Assembly: GCA_900095095.1 (NCBI GenBank)
Contig: FMBT01000302.1
Span: 558,001 to 622,000 of the forward strand
Reading direction: 5' to 3'
Length of the DNA: 64,000 nt
Origin: Fragilariopsis cylindrus CCMP1102
Taxonomy: Eukaryota > Bacillariophyta > Bacillariophyceae > Bacillariales > Bacillariaceae
A program made the translations under genes and the position numbers. Positions 20,036-30,898 of the stretch are shown here, piece after piece. The notes beneath the pieces are model-generated. The model searched no databases. It saw only the letters and a list, made by a program, of their open reading frames with translations, and had not been told where the DNA came from. The stretch's first letter is position 1. Each line of letters begins with the position of its first letter.

Positions 20036-21973
20036 TCAAAATCCCAATAACGAAACAACCAACGTAGAAACTACTGCAATGATGGCGGCGAGGTTGTAGT
20101 AGCAGTCCCCTCCCATCGCCGACGATTGTGATTCGTTCCCGTCTTGGCTCAAAGGTGCGGAAGTGGGAGGAATATCACAGCATCCCAATGACACTCCATC
20201 AGAAGTGGGACAACATGAACCTGTTAGATTCTGTGCGAAGCAACTAGAATGATCTGAACATTGATCAGATGAATTTATTTCTTCCGTCGGCAATGAAGTT
20301 GGTTCGGTAGCCGCGACAGGAGTAGGGAAAAAGACATAAGTGGTGGTAGTGGGAGCAGGGGTCGCCATCACCGTACCAATATCATCAGCATCGTCGTTGG
20401 TGGTAGTGGGAGCAGGGGTCGCCATCACCGTACCAATATCATCAGCATCGTCGTTATCACTGGTTGACGTTGTTGTTGTGGTGGGAATGGTGGTAGTAGT
20501 AATCGTTGCGATAGACGGTGCAGCCGTCGTTGGCGTTTTTGTGCTTGTGGTGGTATCGCTTTGATTATCTAGACAAGTTGTCAATTCGTCGTTGTCTTCA
20601 GCATCAGTCGGCCAATCGAAGAATGACAATGGTGGAAATTGTTGTGGACAATCTGGAATTACACCGGGTTGTTGTTGACGAACTGTATTCCCATCAGTCT
20701 TTGCGAGAGTATCAATCAGTTTCTGAAATTCTGGATACTTCACGTACTGACAAAATTTATCACTATCACTATCGTCGTGTACACAATCGATGGGTTCAAA
20801 ATATCCTACACCGTAATTGACCTTAGCAAATTTTTTATATGGCCATTCACTAGTTGGTGCATCTAATCCTTGCATATTAGCCAGGAATGAAAGATTGTCA
20901 TCAATGACTTTTTTCTCTGCTGACAATTCAAAGACGAATCCACCAGCGAATACGTCACTATAATCCGGTGTGTACAAAGCTTCTGATTGTAACCATGTTC
21001 GTTGTGTTTCGAAGCCATCAATAGTAGGAAATCCTTGTTCCCTACATCCATATTCTCCAAACAAAACAGGACCAGGAAAATTCACCGTTTCGAAATCTGC
21101 TCTAAGTTCCTGCCAACCTACAATATCCTCGGTAGTTGTCGCTGATCCATCACAATGTCTATAGGAATTTATACCAAACCATTCGGTATTTTCTAATGTA
21201 TCATTTGGATCGGTCCGACAATGATAGTAGACATGTTGTTCAAAAGTTTGAGAATTTCCATCCCAATTTTCAATACCGATTGGTATAGAACGGGGTAACA
21301 CGCCACCACCATTACTACATGCCGAAACATATTTCCTCATATCATTAAGAAATTTCTTCTGACAGGGTGCATTCACCTCACGCGGACCATTTGCTCCATC
21401 ATCAGCATAGATTGTTACCTCATTACCGGCTGAAAATCCTATAATGTTATCGTATTTAGAAAATGTTCTGATAACAAATTGACCACGTTGTTTGACAGAT
21501 GATGGATAACATAGTGGTGGCTCAGCATTAACACCGACCCAAGCACCGATACCACAATCTTCACAATCGGCTAGTAGACTCAAGGTAACATAAATTCCAG
21601 CTTCTGATAGGGTACACATAAATGCATCGTGATTTTTGGATGGATCGACTGCATATATTCGAACAGCATTCACACCTAATTCTTTTATGTATTCGATATC
21701 ATTTTCCCATCTTGATTTAAATTCATCAGTGAAAAAGTCGACAGAATATCCAACCGATAATGGTCCCTCATTCGGGCGGGGATAATAAGCAATCCCTTTA
21801 ATTGGAACGTATTCATTAGTGGATGAATCATAAAACCGTTTTCCTTTCAAAACCAACGGTGGAGTTTTGGATCCTGGACAATCGTAGGCGGAAACTAAAA
21901 CAGTTGCAACGCCGACGACGGCGATGAAAAGCATCCCCATTCGCGAGACTATAGTTGCCATTGTCTTCGCCAT
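20036..21973 (-). CDS. GH72 beta-1,3-glucanosyltransferase (Gas/Gel-like), GPI-anchored
   Basis: GH72 enzymes cut and re-ligate beta-1,3-glucan chains at the cell surface. 645 aa: signal peptide (about 1-29); GH72 core from KGIAYYPRPNE (about 59) through NAVRIYAVD; catalytic acid/base E185 in SAGNEVT; nucleophile E307 in LFGEYGC; then a Thr/Ser/Pro-rich stalk, a short Cys cluster (CSDHSSC, GSCCPTSDG) and a C-terminal hydrophobic tail (about 625-645) typical of a GPI-anchor signal. The stalk has two identical 19-residue repeats. A diatom target could be chrysolaminarin-like or wall callose-type glucan (inference). All catalytic residues are present and no intron is required. Confidence 0.9.
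   Translation of the reverse strand: MAKTMATIVSRMGMLFIAVVGVATVLVSAYDCPGSKTPPLVLKGKRFYDSSTNEYVPIKGIAYYPRPNEGPLSVGYSVDFFTDEFKSRWENDIEYIKELGVNAVRIYAVDPSKNHDAFMCTLSEAGIYVTLSLLADCEDCGIGAWVGVNAEPPLCYPSSVKQRGQFVIRTFSKYDNIIGFSAGNEVTIYADDGANGPREVNAPCQKKFLNDMRKYVSACSNGGGVLPRSIPIGIENWDGNSQTFEQHVYYHCRTDPNDTLENTEWFGINSYRHCDGSATTTEDIVGWQELRADFETVNFPGPVLFGEYGCREQGFPTIDGFETQRTWLQSEALYTPDYSDVFAGGFVFELSAEKKVIDDNLSFLANMQGLDAPTSEWPYKKFAKVNYGVGYFEPIDCVHDDSDSDKFCQYVKYPEFQKLIDTLAKTDGNTVRQQQPGVIPDCPQQFPPLSFFDWPTDAEDNDELTTCLDNQSDTTTSTKTPTTAAPSIATITTTTIPTTTTTSTSDNDDADDIGTVMATPAPTTTNDDADDIGTVMATPAPTTTTYVFFPTPVAATEPTSLPTEEINSSDQCSDHSSCFAQNLTGSCCPTSDGVSLGCCDIPPTSAPLSQDGNESQSSAMGGDCYYNLAAIIAVVSTLVVSLLGF
20342..20455 (-). 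repeat. 57-bp coding tandem repeat (2 copies) in the GH72 stalk
   Basis: 20342-20398 and 20399-20455 are identical by eye and encode two copies of a 19-residue Asp/Thr/Pro unit (NDDADDIGTVMATPAP plus Thr). Confidence 0.9.
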
Positions 21974-22260
21974 AATGAAAAGTATTACAGGTTATATGAT
22001 GAAATTGGGAATACCTAGTACTGTACAATGATAGATTATGTATGACCCATTACCACACTTTTGTTCGGAAGTGCAGGTAGTCATCGTGTCAATTAAAATT
22101 TGTCCAGTTGTCTAGTTTTAGTTTTTGACCGTTCGATTTCGAATCGTACTTGATACAACTACGATTCGAAATTTGTATTTATCATGTGTGAGCGGATAGC
22201 ACGCGCCTCGCTGAGATTTAGCAAGTACGATGTAGAAATCTTCTTTTACACAAAGCACAT

Positions 22261-22292
<32 letters not shown>

Positions 22293-23320
22293 ATGTCTTG
22301 ACACTTGTTGTACAGTGAATAAGTGCATCTAAGCAAGTCTATCTCATCATACCATACCAACTCCTGATATCAGCTCCCGTCCCTCCCCCACTCTTTTTCT
22401 TGTCTATTATTGTTCCTTGGTCTCAATGGCAAAATGGCAATCCACACTTTTTTACTCTGCTGTGTGGACCCTTCTTCCTCCTGCAGTTTTCTGTTTGATA
22501 TTGTGATGCATATCTATCTTTTTTTGTATTGGAAGATTTTTGAGATGATTGTGACACTCAATCCACTTTTGTTCTGTCTAGTCCACTACACACAATAATA
22601 TTATAATATATTATATATATACATTGTATACAGTATATCTTTCTTTTATTCTTTTGATATGACCACAGCACAGCACCACTGTTCTAATAATATGTTACAT
22701 ATTGCTTTCAATGTGCTATACATATATGCATCATACAGGATCCCTAAGGTCACGAAATATTGTGCTCAAGCCAGCTTTGCTACTATGCTCTCACACAGAT
22801 TTTATTTATCTCTTTTCAACATAACACAGGACCATCATTTGATCAGAACTTGCTTAGTCTCGTATTACTCGCGTGTCTGCGCATCATTTTGCTTTGCTTG
22901 TGCTTTCCACGCGTACATCTTTTGTTGGGCAAACAAGTTGAAGTTTAGCTGTCCGTGACTGATATCCAGTCCCATATACGCATCATCGACACACCTCCAC
23001 GTGTTTTGACTCAGATTTACAGCCACACACATCAAAACCTCAAATTTTTTTAAATTTAATTTTTTCCAACAGCGTTTTTGTCCTCCACGATGAACACAGA
23101 TTTTGTTGAGTCGAGTGAGTCCCGAACACAATTGCGTTCCGTACTAGATTTCTCGGACCCATCAAGGTGTGACGAACGAATTATTTCACCTTCCATCTTC
23201 TTTATTTTCGCGACCTCCTGTTCTGTTCAATTGCGGTATCCTCCTCAAAAAGACACAACAGTAACAACAAGAATACAAAATAAAACTCCAATAGATTGTA
23301 AATAATAGCATATACATACA
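21974..23320. other. Intergenic between GH72 and LHC genes
   Basis: No supported gene. Contains a (GCA)n run at about 22259-22291 and an AT-rich TATA-type repeat at about 22590-22640. The last 200 bp are the presumed promoter and 5' UTR of the LHC gene. Confidence 0.6.
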
Positions 23321-24884
23321 ATGAAATTCTCTGCCGTTGTCATCAGTGTGGCTATTGCCGCCACATCCACGTCCGCTTTCACAGCTCCTTCAAGAGTGAA
23401 CAGAGGATCATCAATGTTGTTCTCATCTGAAATGAAAGAAACTGCACCAACAACAACAACAACGACTACGACCGAAGAAGATGTTCCAGGTACGATCGAT
23501 GCTGCAGAATTAAAATCCTCGTTATCGTCATCATCTTCATCATCGCCAACACTCACAACTCAATCTTCTCCTTCCTCTCCAATTTTAGAAAAAGATATGA
23601 AGAAATTCGAAGAAAAGGTTGCTGAAACGACTAAAGTTGAACTTAAAGCTGCCGTTGCAGCACCAGCCGAACCAGCACCAGTAGCAGTACCAGTTGTTGC
23701 TGAACCAGTTGCAGTTGTTGCCAACACTATTCCTGATAAGAGTCGAATTCTTGCGTAAGTTTACAACTGTGGGAACAGAATATATCAATTTACTTTTCTT
23801 CCTTAATATTCACCGTTTTTACGACAACGTCAACTTTTTTTCTCTGCGTTTTTATTTCGTTTCTTTGTTTTACTCAAATTCTTATTTACTTTTTTATTCC
23901 ATGTATCGTCTCTATTTTATTCATATTGTATGATAAACATACACACACGCATATCTACAACAAATAATACACAGTGGCCGATACGATTCCATTCCTGAAT
24001 CCGTTGCTATTCCATTCCTAAAACGACCAACTAAATTGGATGGAACCCATGCTGGTGATTTCGGTTTTGATCCATTAGGTCTATCTGAAGAATTTGATTT
24101 ATACGCAATGCAAGAATCTGAAATTCGTCATGCCAGACTTGCTATGTTAGCTGTCATCGGTTGGCCGATGTCCGAATTGTTAGCACCGGAATGGATGTTA
24201 CGTGCCAATGGATGCGCGCCTTCTGTCCTGAATGGGTTCAATCCTGTGTCATTCCTTTCAGTTGTTGCTGCATTCGGTGCTATTGGTTTCTTTGAATACA
24301 AAACATCATTACGTCGAAATATTGACACACCGTTCGGAAAAATGCATCGTGAAGATATGGAAGATACATGGAAGTTTGGTGTTGCCGGTGATTACGGTTT
24401 CGATCCATTGAACTTGTATTCATCAATTGGAGATAATGCCTACGCACGTAAGGGATTACGAGAAGTTGAAATCAGTCACGGACGAAGTGCTATGTTAGGT
24501 ATTACCGCCTTTGCTGCATGGGAGGCCATCACTGGACATGCTATTACCGATAGCGCATCTATCTTCTTCACCCCCAACGCTGTCCTTCCTGGTCTATACG
24601 CTTCGTACCTAGCATTCGGATACTTTTTTGAACGAGAAGAATCTGACACCTACATCAGATGGAAGATGAGTAGTGAGGGAACGGCACGTTGGGAAAATCT
24701 TAAAATTGGTTTAAATATGAATACACCAGCTATTGTTGAAGCCGGTGCCGGTTCCGCTGGACTTCCTGATTTCGACATGATAACAGAATTCCCCGAAAAG
24801 GCTGCTGCATTCTTCGATGGAATCCAAGACAAGTATAATAACTTGGAAAAAACATACATGGACAAAGTCGTAAAGAAGGATTAG
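23321..24884 (+). CDS. Plastid light-harvesting complex (LHC/FCP superfamily) protein with long N-terminal linker
   Basis: Two exons, 23321..23754 and 23975..24884, join in phase 2 across a 220-nt GTAAGT...CACAG intron. The product is about 447 aa. The pre-sequence has an ER signal followed by an SAF motif (about residues 18-20), the diatom plastid-import hallmark. A roughly 120-residue linker rich in Thr, Ser, then Ala/Pro/Val precedes the pigment-binding domain. The domain starts GDFGFDPLGL; helix 1 is ESEIRHARLAMLAVIGW; a second GDYGFDPLNL occurs; helix 3 is EVEISHGRSAMLGITAF, and the charged Glu/Arg pairs that ligate chlorophyll are present. It acts in the thylakoid membrane. The subclass is uncertain; two FDPL motifs and the long linker are unlike standard 200-aa Lhcf proteins and may fit a photosystem-I-associated or RedCAP/Lhcq-like type. 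Confidence 0.9.
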
Positions 24885-25457
24885 TAAATTTCCGATCAAC
24901 TAATTAATTTTATCTTCGTCACAACCTGCAACCAATAATTTCACATAATCATAATATTTTTTATTAAACATAACACACAGTAAAAACAACAATTTCCATA
25001 TGCTATGGCAATGATCTATTAATGTTCTCTATGCCAGTTGTGTTTATTGAAAAAGTACTAACTAGACCTTTCGTGTACATATAGAAGGTGTCGACAAAGA
25101 GAGAGATAGTGCACTACGAAATTGATAATTATGAATTATATACTGAAATACCTATCAGGGTATTTCTATCCCCACTACGTCATACTAACTTATAGTTACT
25201 TCGTGGTAGAATATTGGACTCAATAAAAATATGCGCAAATCGAGTATTCCTTCTTGTCCTTCGTTCTCTTCGTGAACCCCGAAGTTTTAATTTCTCCCAG
25301 TCCGACAGATCATTTTAGTAAAAAATAATAATCCTATCATTTATCTAATGTGCCGCTACCATTATCGTTGAGATCGGTCGGCTCGAGAGCAAATCGGTTA
25401 TTTCAAAGTGAATTGCCAGTGCATATCATTGTCGGATATGAATATGAAACCAATAAA

Positions 25458-25481
25458 CACACACACACACACACACACACA
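25458..25481. repeat. (CA)n microsatellite
   Basis: About 12 uninterrupted CA units between the convergent LHC and RAD52 genes; nothing else is supported in 24885-25500. Confidence 0.9.
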
Positions 25482-25500
25482 GATGCACATTATAACTAAA

Positions 25501-27751
25501 CTAAATGGACTTTCGGCCACCGGTATGATATGGATTATGCTTGGTACGCTTCGAGGAATCGGATACTGCAGAATTAGGTGCAACACTACCAAGGGGTGGA
25601 CGTTTATGGAGATTGTTGATGTTGTTGTTGTTGTTACCAATGACTGTTGACGGTGTTTGACTGATCACGTTGTTTCCCGTATTCGAATATTGCGGTGGCG
25701 GTGCTGGTATTGGTTGTCGCTGCTGCTGCTGCTGTTGTTGCTGTGGATTTTGGGTAAGAGAGACACGACGGCTATTATTATTATTGTTGCTTGTGGCATT
25801 ATTGTTATAGTAATTATTGCTTGTATTGGAAGGCGGTCCAGCCGATGCAGGATCGATTCCCGAAGAAGCATTATTAGTCGAATTACTTCCACCATTACCG
25901 ATGTTTGCTGTGTTATTATTAGTTCCTACGCTTGGCGACCGACGTTGTCCACCGTACGAGGAAGTCGGTCTGACTATACTGGATGCAACAGTTACCGTCG
26001 ATGACATCGCCGCACAACCAATACCATTGCCTGATTGAACGATAGGGTTCACCATCGCTTGCTGCTGCTGCTGCTGTTGGTGACTGTTCAATGAGCCGGT
26101 TCGGTTCAGAGTGTTACCGTTGATGCTAGCGGGTTGCTGCTGCGATTGTACATTTTGTTGTTTGTGTTGCTGGTGACTGTTCAATGAGCCGGTTCGTTTC
26201 AGAGTGTTGCCATTAGTGCGAACGGATTGTTGCTGCTGCTGCTGTTGCTGTTGGTGGTAACTGTTTAATGAGCCAGTTCGGTTCAGAGTGTTGCCGTTGG
26301 TGTTAGTGGGATGTTGCTGCGACTGCAAATTTTGTCGTTGCTGCTGCTGTTGGTGACTGTTTAATATGCCGGTTCGGTTCAGAGTGTTGCCATTAGTGTT
26401 AGTGATTTGTCGCTGCGAATGTACATTTTGTTGCTGCTGCTGTTGTTGTGGTTGCTGCTGCTGCTGCTGCTGCTGTTGCTGCTGTGGTGGTGGTGGTGGT
26501 GGTTGACGTTGGTTGTTATGCTGGTATTTTTGTGCCAGATTATTCTTGTCGTGTTTTCTCACCACGACGGTGGTTTGCTGTGGAGGAGGACCCGATGGTG
26601 GCGGGGGCATCATCGATGACATACCCGTTGTACTCTTCGCAGCGGGAACACCACTAACAGCAGTTTTAGTATTATTCGTCGTCGTCGTTGTCGTCGAAGT
26701 ACTTGTAGTAGTAGATGAATTATTGTTGTTTTGAAATCCAAACTTGGTATTACTTCGATGAATATCGTATTGGTTGAGTGCGTCCTTCAAGGTAACGGAT
26801 GCCTTGCTGATGCTAAAATTCCCTTGATATAATGAATTCCCCAGTTTGTCCCCTGTGAAAGTAGAAAATCATGTAACAAAGGTGTTGTGAGATAACAGAT
26901 AAAACAACAACAACAACAACAACAACGACGACGACTAGAGTAAGGATACAATTCAGAACGTGTACAGTATTACACGATGCCTTACCAAAATGTCTTGCGG
27001 CACGTTTCATTGCATCAGTGATACTCGCCTTTAAGGCATGTGAAATAGCTGTTCCAAAATTACGATCAGTCGAATCACCCGCACCACAATCTTCCTTATA
27101 GGCACCCGATGCCTTATGTGTTAATCGAACTCGTGCTGTGTACACCACAGAATGTTTACTAGTTTTTGCATCCTTCGTACAAGCCTCTCTGGAGACATTT
27201 TGAATATCTAAATCCCATCCATCAAATCCAAAGACATCATTTAATGTTCGACTGACACCCTCACCACTTAAATAGGTCAATTTTTTATTTCCCGGACCGG
27301 GTCGACTGGATAATTCATGCCGTAATGGTTTCGTGGCAAGTAATCGATCGACACTCACCGGCATATTATTATGATCTGTCAGAATACTACCATCGGCAGG
27401 ATTATACACCCATTGTACTTGTTTAGCGGCGAGATTATTGTGATGGTGAGGATCGCTACCATCCACGTTGCTATTGTTGTTTTTGCCTTTATTATTATTG
27501 GGCAGCGGCGATCGGATTATTCCGGGAGGAACATAATCCCGTACTACGACATTTTCATCCACAGCGACGGATATATTAGTGTTATTAGTAGTAGTAGTTG
27601 CGTCGAGAGTAGGTCCAATCAATGTGTTCGATGATGACGGCACCGATGATGGTAGTAAAGAAGATGTAGATTGTTGCTGTTGCCCATGATGATGTTGCAA
27701 CTGCTGCTGCTGATGCTGCTCGCTTTTTGAAAAGTTATACGACGAAGACAT
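25501..27751 (-). CDS. RAD52: RAD52 homologous-recombination protein
   Basis: RAD52 anneals single strands and mediates recombination in the nucleus. Two exons, 26986..27751 and 25501..26852, join in phase 1 over a 133-nt GTAAGG...CACAG intron. The product is about 705 aa. The join restores the core: exon 1 ends ...DAMKRAARHFG and exon 2 continues DKLGNSLYQGNF, matching the family's ALRNFGN.LGNCLY. Earlier core motifs are RPGPGNKKLTYLSGEGV, FGFDGWD and YKEDCGAGDS. Before the core is a Gln/His/Asn-rich N-terminus; after it a 430-residue Gln/Asn-rich tail with four NGNTLxRTGxLNS repeats, ending in a basic KRTKHNPYH-type segment. The tail is far longer than in yeast or human RAD52. An E2F-like site lies upstream. 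Confidence 0.93.
26040..26440 (-). repeat. Degenerate coding repeats in the RAD52 tail
   Basis: Four copies of a unit encoding NGNTL(N/K)RTG(S/I)LNS, separated by poly-Gln runs of differing length. Frame is kept throughout. CAG/CAA slippage plus unit duplication is the likely origin. Confidence 0.8.
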
Positions 27752-27978
27752 GATACCGACACAAGGTTATCCGAACGAATTATTGATATGGTCCACTCTG
27801 ATTATTGTCGATACTGTATTGAATAATGTTTTAATACATTTATTTGTTGTTACCGTAGGTGCATGGCGTTGTGTCGTTGTGATTGAGATTCGATTGATTC
27901 GTTGATTTCCATCGTCATTTTATTTGCTTCTTACTACATTTTTCATTTTCCGCAATCATCTACTGACGGAATTAAAAA

Positions 27979-27986
27979 TTTGGCGC
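27979..27986 (+). promoter_or_regulatory. E2F-like site TTTGGCGC between RAD52 and the divergent gene
   Basis: Matches the TTTSGCGC E2F consensus, about 230 bp upstream of the RAD52 ATG and about 390 bp upstream of the divergent gene at 28379. E2F sites act in either orientation. Role inferred. Confidence 0.45.
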
Positions 27987-28378
27987 GTTCTTGCTGCGTT
28001 CTTGCTTCCTTTTTTGGTGTGATTTTTTTGAACCGCGTTCGCCGAACGACGCGATTTAAACAATCCAAGACTCGTTAAGTCACACATCGCGCTAAAGCAG
28101 GGGGAAATATGCTTCGCAACTCAAAAAATCAAACAAAACAAAACAAAAAATTCGTTGCGATCATCTCATCGATTCAGTGTCGCTTCTCTTCGTGACGTTA
28201 TACATTGTCAAGGGTCATATATCACATTTCACCATCGTCTATCATTCTGATCTACTACAGTAGCCAATATTCATTCTCCTTTGACTGTTTGATTCGACGA
28301 AACTATACTAGCTAAGATTTACTATCTCTTCTATCTGCTGTTCGACGAGCACGACGTAAGAAACAAGACTGAAGAACA

Positions 28379-29314
28379 ATGACAAGTGCTATCGTAGATG
28401 TTCTTCGTGATGACCTTCATTCTGCAATCGAAGATGAGGACTGGACAGCTCTAGGAGCCACTGCTGCTCTTATTGCAGTCGCCTCATTTTACTCATCCTC
28501 AACCGCTGAACACGAAGCGGACGATTCATTCGCTGAGGCAGATGCTATCTTGGATGCGCTTCATGATGACCTTCACTCTGCAATCGAAGCTGAGGACTGG
28601 GCAGCTGTAGGAGCCACTGCAGCCCTGATTGCAGTAGCGTCCGATTCATCCTCAACCGCTGAACATGAAGCGGACGGTTCATTCGTTGAATGGGAAGAGG
28701 TGCACCAAGAACCGATTTCCGAGGACGATTTACAACAAATTTTGGAGGAAGATGTTGCGCTGAATCTACAGCAAATTTCGCAGACTCTGGACTCTCTGGA
28801 CTTTCTGGATTCCACCACCAACAGCAACACCGCCATCATCCCCACCACCACCACCACCAACAGCAACACCACCACTATCCCCATCAACGGTTACACCATT
28901 CCTGATCCTGATCCTGATAATTCTGACCAACGGCAGTTCACCACCACTAATGGAGCTCAACCGTCGATAGTCCGCGTCCGTCGGTTACGGTTGCCATCTT
29001 GGTTACGGTCGGTATCTCGAGGTGTCGCTGCTCCGGTACGCATCCAGCTTGCCACCCATGCCCAACGTCGTCGAGCACGACATAGAGCCAGACGTAGTCC
29101 AAGTACTGTGCGCTGTCCATACTGTATGGCGATGTATTGTATCAACGACAACACTGTGATTGTACAAACCCGAGACAATCACGGTAACGATGTGAACATG
29201 GATTGTCCAATCTGCACGGAAGAAAACCAATTAGCATACAACTTCCACAAATGTTGTCATCAAGGTATATGTCTACCGTGTGCCGGACATCAGAACATCG
29301 CACTACCACTTTAA
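28379..29314 (+). CDS. RING-like zinc-finger protein with duplicated N-terminal helical module
   Basis: 311 aa. Residues 9-55 and 61-107 are two close copies of a module (DDLHSAIExEDW..GATAALIAVAS...STAEHEAD), probably helical. A Thr/Asn/Pro low-complexity middle and an Arg-rich stretch (about 225-243) follow. The C-terminus holds CPYC-x4-C (246-254) and CPIC (276-279) with HKCCHQGICLPCAGH (291-304), a RING-like cysteine/histidine array that would bind zinc and may give E3 ubiquitin-ligase activity. Spacing is not that of a textbook C3HC4 RING, so the enzymatic role is uncertain. The gene is divergent from RAD52 and shares its promoter region. Confidence 0.65.
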   Translation: MTSAIVDVLRDDLHSAIEDEDWTALGATAALIAVASFYSSSTAEHEADDSFAEADAILDALHDDLHSAIEAEDWAAVGATAALIAVASDSSSTAEHEADGSFVEWEEVHQEPISEDDLQQILEEDVALNLQQISQTLDSLDFLDSTTNSNTAIIPTTTTTNSNTTTIPINGYTIPDPDPDNSDQRQFTTTNGAQPSIVRVRRLRLPSWLRSVSRGVAAPVRIQLATHAQRRRARHRARRSPSTVRCPYCMAMYCINDNTVIVQTRDNHGNDVNMDCPICTEENQLAYNFHKCCHQGICLPCAGHQNIALPL

Positions 29315-29823
29315 TTATTATTCCTTCCGATACTCCACATACATATTGCACCCATCATGTATATGCCAGTATATTGTTTTAATACCAAAAACTATTTAAA
29401 AAAAATCAATCTAGGCCAAGAAAAATAATCCATCACATCCATAAGAGGAAAAAAGATTTCTTGTCCGACAAAGTCAACCTAACGCTTTTCAAAATCTATT
29501 GCTCTTGCGGCTCGAATTGAATTATAACTAACAGCAAGTATACATATAATATCATAGAAAGATAAGATAAGAGAGTAAAATTATTTGATTGATTTGATTC
29601 GTCTTTAGTGTTCTGAAGAAATCAGTTAATTTGACGTGCTATTACTAATGTATTTGTTTTAGGATATACTCCATTGTTCGGATACAGCCAATACTCTCAT
29701 CTGGAGTCCATTGAGGGAATGTGAAATAATTTGCTGCAATCGATCGTCGGACAGTTTCTGCTTCATAAGTAAATGCCATTGAATTAGGCATCTAAATTCC
29801 ACCCGACTCTATTATTTCTTCTG
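29315..29823. other. Intergenic; nothing supported
   Basis: AT-rich spacer between two converging 3' ends. No ORF, repeat or RNA structure was recognised. Confidence 0.6.
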
Positions 29824-30452
29824 TTAGCGATGGAAAGGGAATTCAACAGTTTTCATACTATTACTATTACCAGTAGTAGTAGTAGTAGTATCACCGTTAC
29901 CTCTACCATCTGATTTGTACATAAGAATTGCAGATGTTGGATAATGAGCTGGACCTAGAATTTTGATCCGACCTTTCTTTCCTGCATATAAAGTTTCCAC
30001 TGAACTTTCTGTTAAATATCCAACGATACCGGATGCAATAGATCTACTCGATGGTGGACTATTACTATTTCTGCTATTACTACTACTACTACTACTACTT
30101 CCTCCAAGATTATTGCTCGCAGTGGTAGTACAGTTTCGAAAGGTAAGAGTCATACCAACCGCAAGCACACCAGCATCGTCATCATCGTTATCAGGCATAA
30201 TACCACATGCTGCAGTAGTATCGGGTTCCTTACCAAAAGGTAAGATATGTGTTCCAATCACATATGGTGCCATCATATAGCACCACCACCAAGATTGAGT
30301 CCTGTTGCCAGTATTCCCCAGCGTAATACATTATTCGATGACGATCTTTATGCTGCTGATGTTGTCATTCCCATCTGAATATCTAACGGTGTAACAGATG
30401 GATGATAACCCAAAGTAGGACCATATTCATCGATAATGAATGATGTCGTCAT
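29824..30452 (-). pseudogene. Broken gene of unknown family
   Basis: From the ATG at 30452 the frame reads MTTSFIIDEYGPTLGYHP, then meets one in-frame TAA near 30350, continues with NNVLRWGILATGLNLGGG, and near 30276 shifts by one base into a 150-codon ORF beginning MMAPYVIGTHILPFGKEPDT. The peptide across both breaks reads as one continuous sequence and no GT-AG intron fits, so this looks like a host gene with one nonsense change and one frameshift, or one with two assembly errors. The later part has Ser/Asn-rich inserts and ends in KTVEFPFHR. No family is recognised; a Gly-rich hydrophobic stretch hints at a membrane-associated protein. Confidence 0.55.
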
Positions 30453-30643
30453 GATTGATTATGCCTATGATTACGATTATGATGTCATGTAATGTCAGAA
30501 ACCTCCGGTTTAAATCTCTCGGGATTTGTCTTGTCTTTCAATACAGTACAGTATTCAGTAGTAGTAAAATTGGTAGCTTCGTGTGGAAGAAAGGAAATGG
30601 TATCTAATCTAATTACAATACGGCATGTACGATTATTGTATGA

Positions 30644-30657
30644 TTACGTGACGTGAA
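30644..30657 (+). promoter_or_regulatory. bZIP-type site TTACGTGACGTGAA
   Basis: Overlapping ACGTG and GACGTG cores (G-box/CRE-like) about 245 bp upstream of the oxygenase start. bZIP factors, including aureochromes (TGACGT core), bind such cores. Inference from motif only. Confidence 0.3.
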
Positions 30658-30898
30658 AAGATCTAATTCTTTCAAGGTATCTTTAAGATACCCAAATATC
30701 GCGTCTCCCCCTCTAGACCATAATTATTAATGAGAAAAGTGATAAATGGGGGGCGGGGGGATCAAAGAACATTTGAAACACGACAAGCAAACAATAACGC
30801 AACGACACGACATACAACACAATACGACACAACTTCCGTAAAGCTTCTGTCGTACTAGTATATTTTCAGTAACTCAACTAAGCAACAAGCAAGAGAAT

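Noticed and set aside
22659-22958. 99-codon plus ORF in the GH72-LHC gap
   Set aside because: No domain, no codon bias like neighbours, overlapped by equally long ORFs in other frames.
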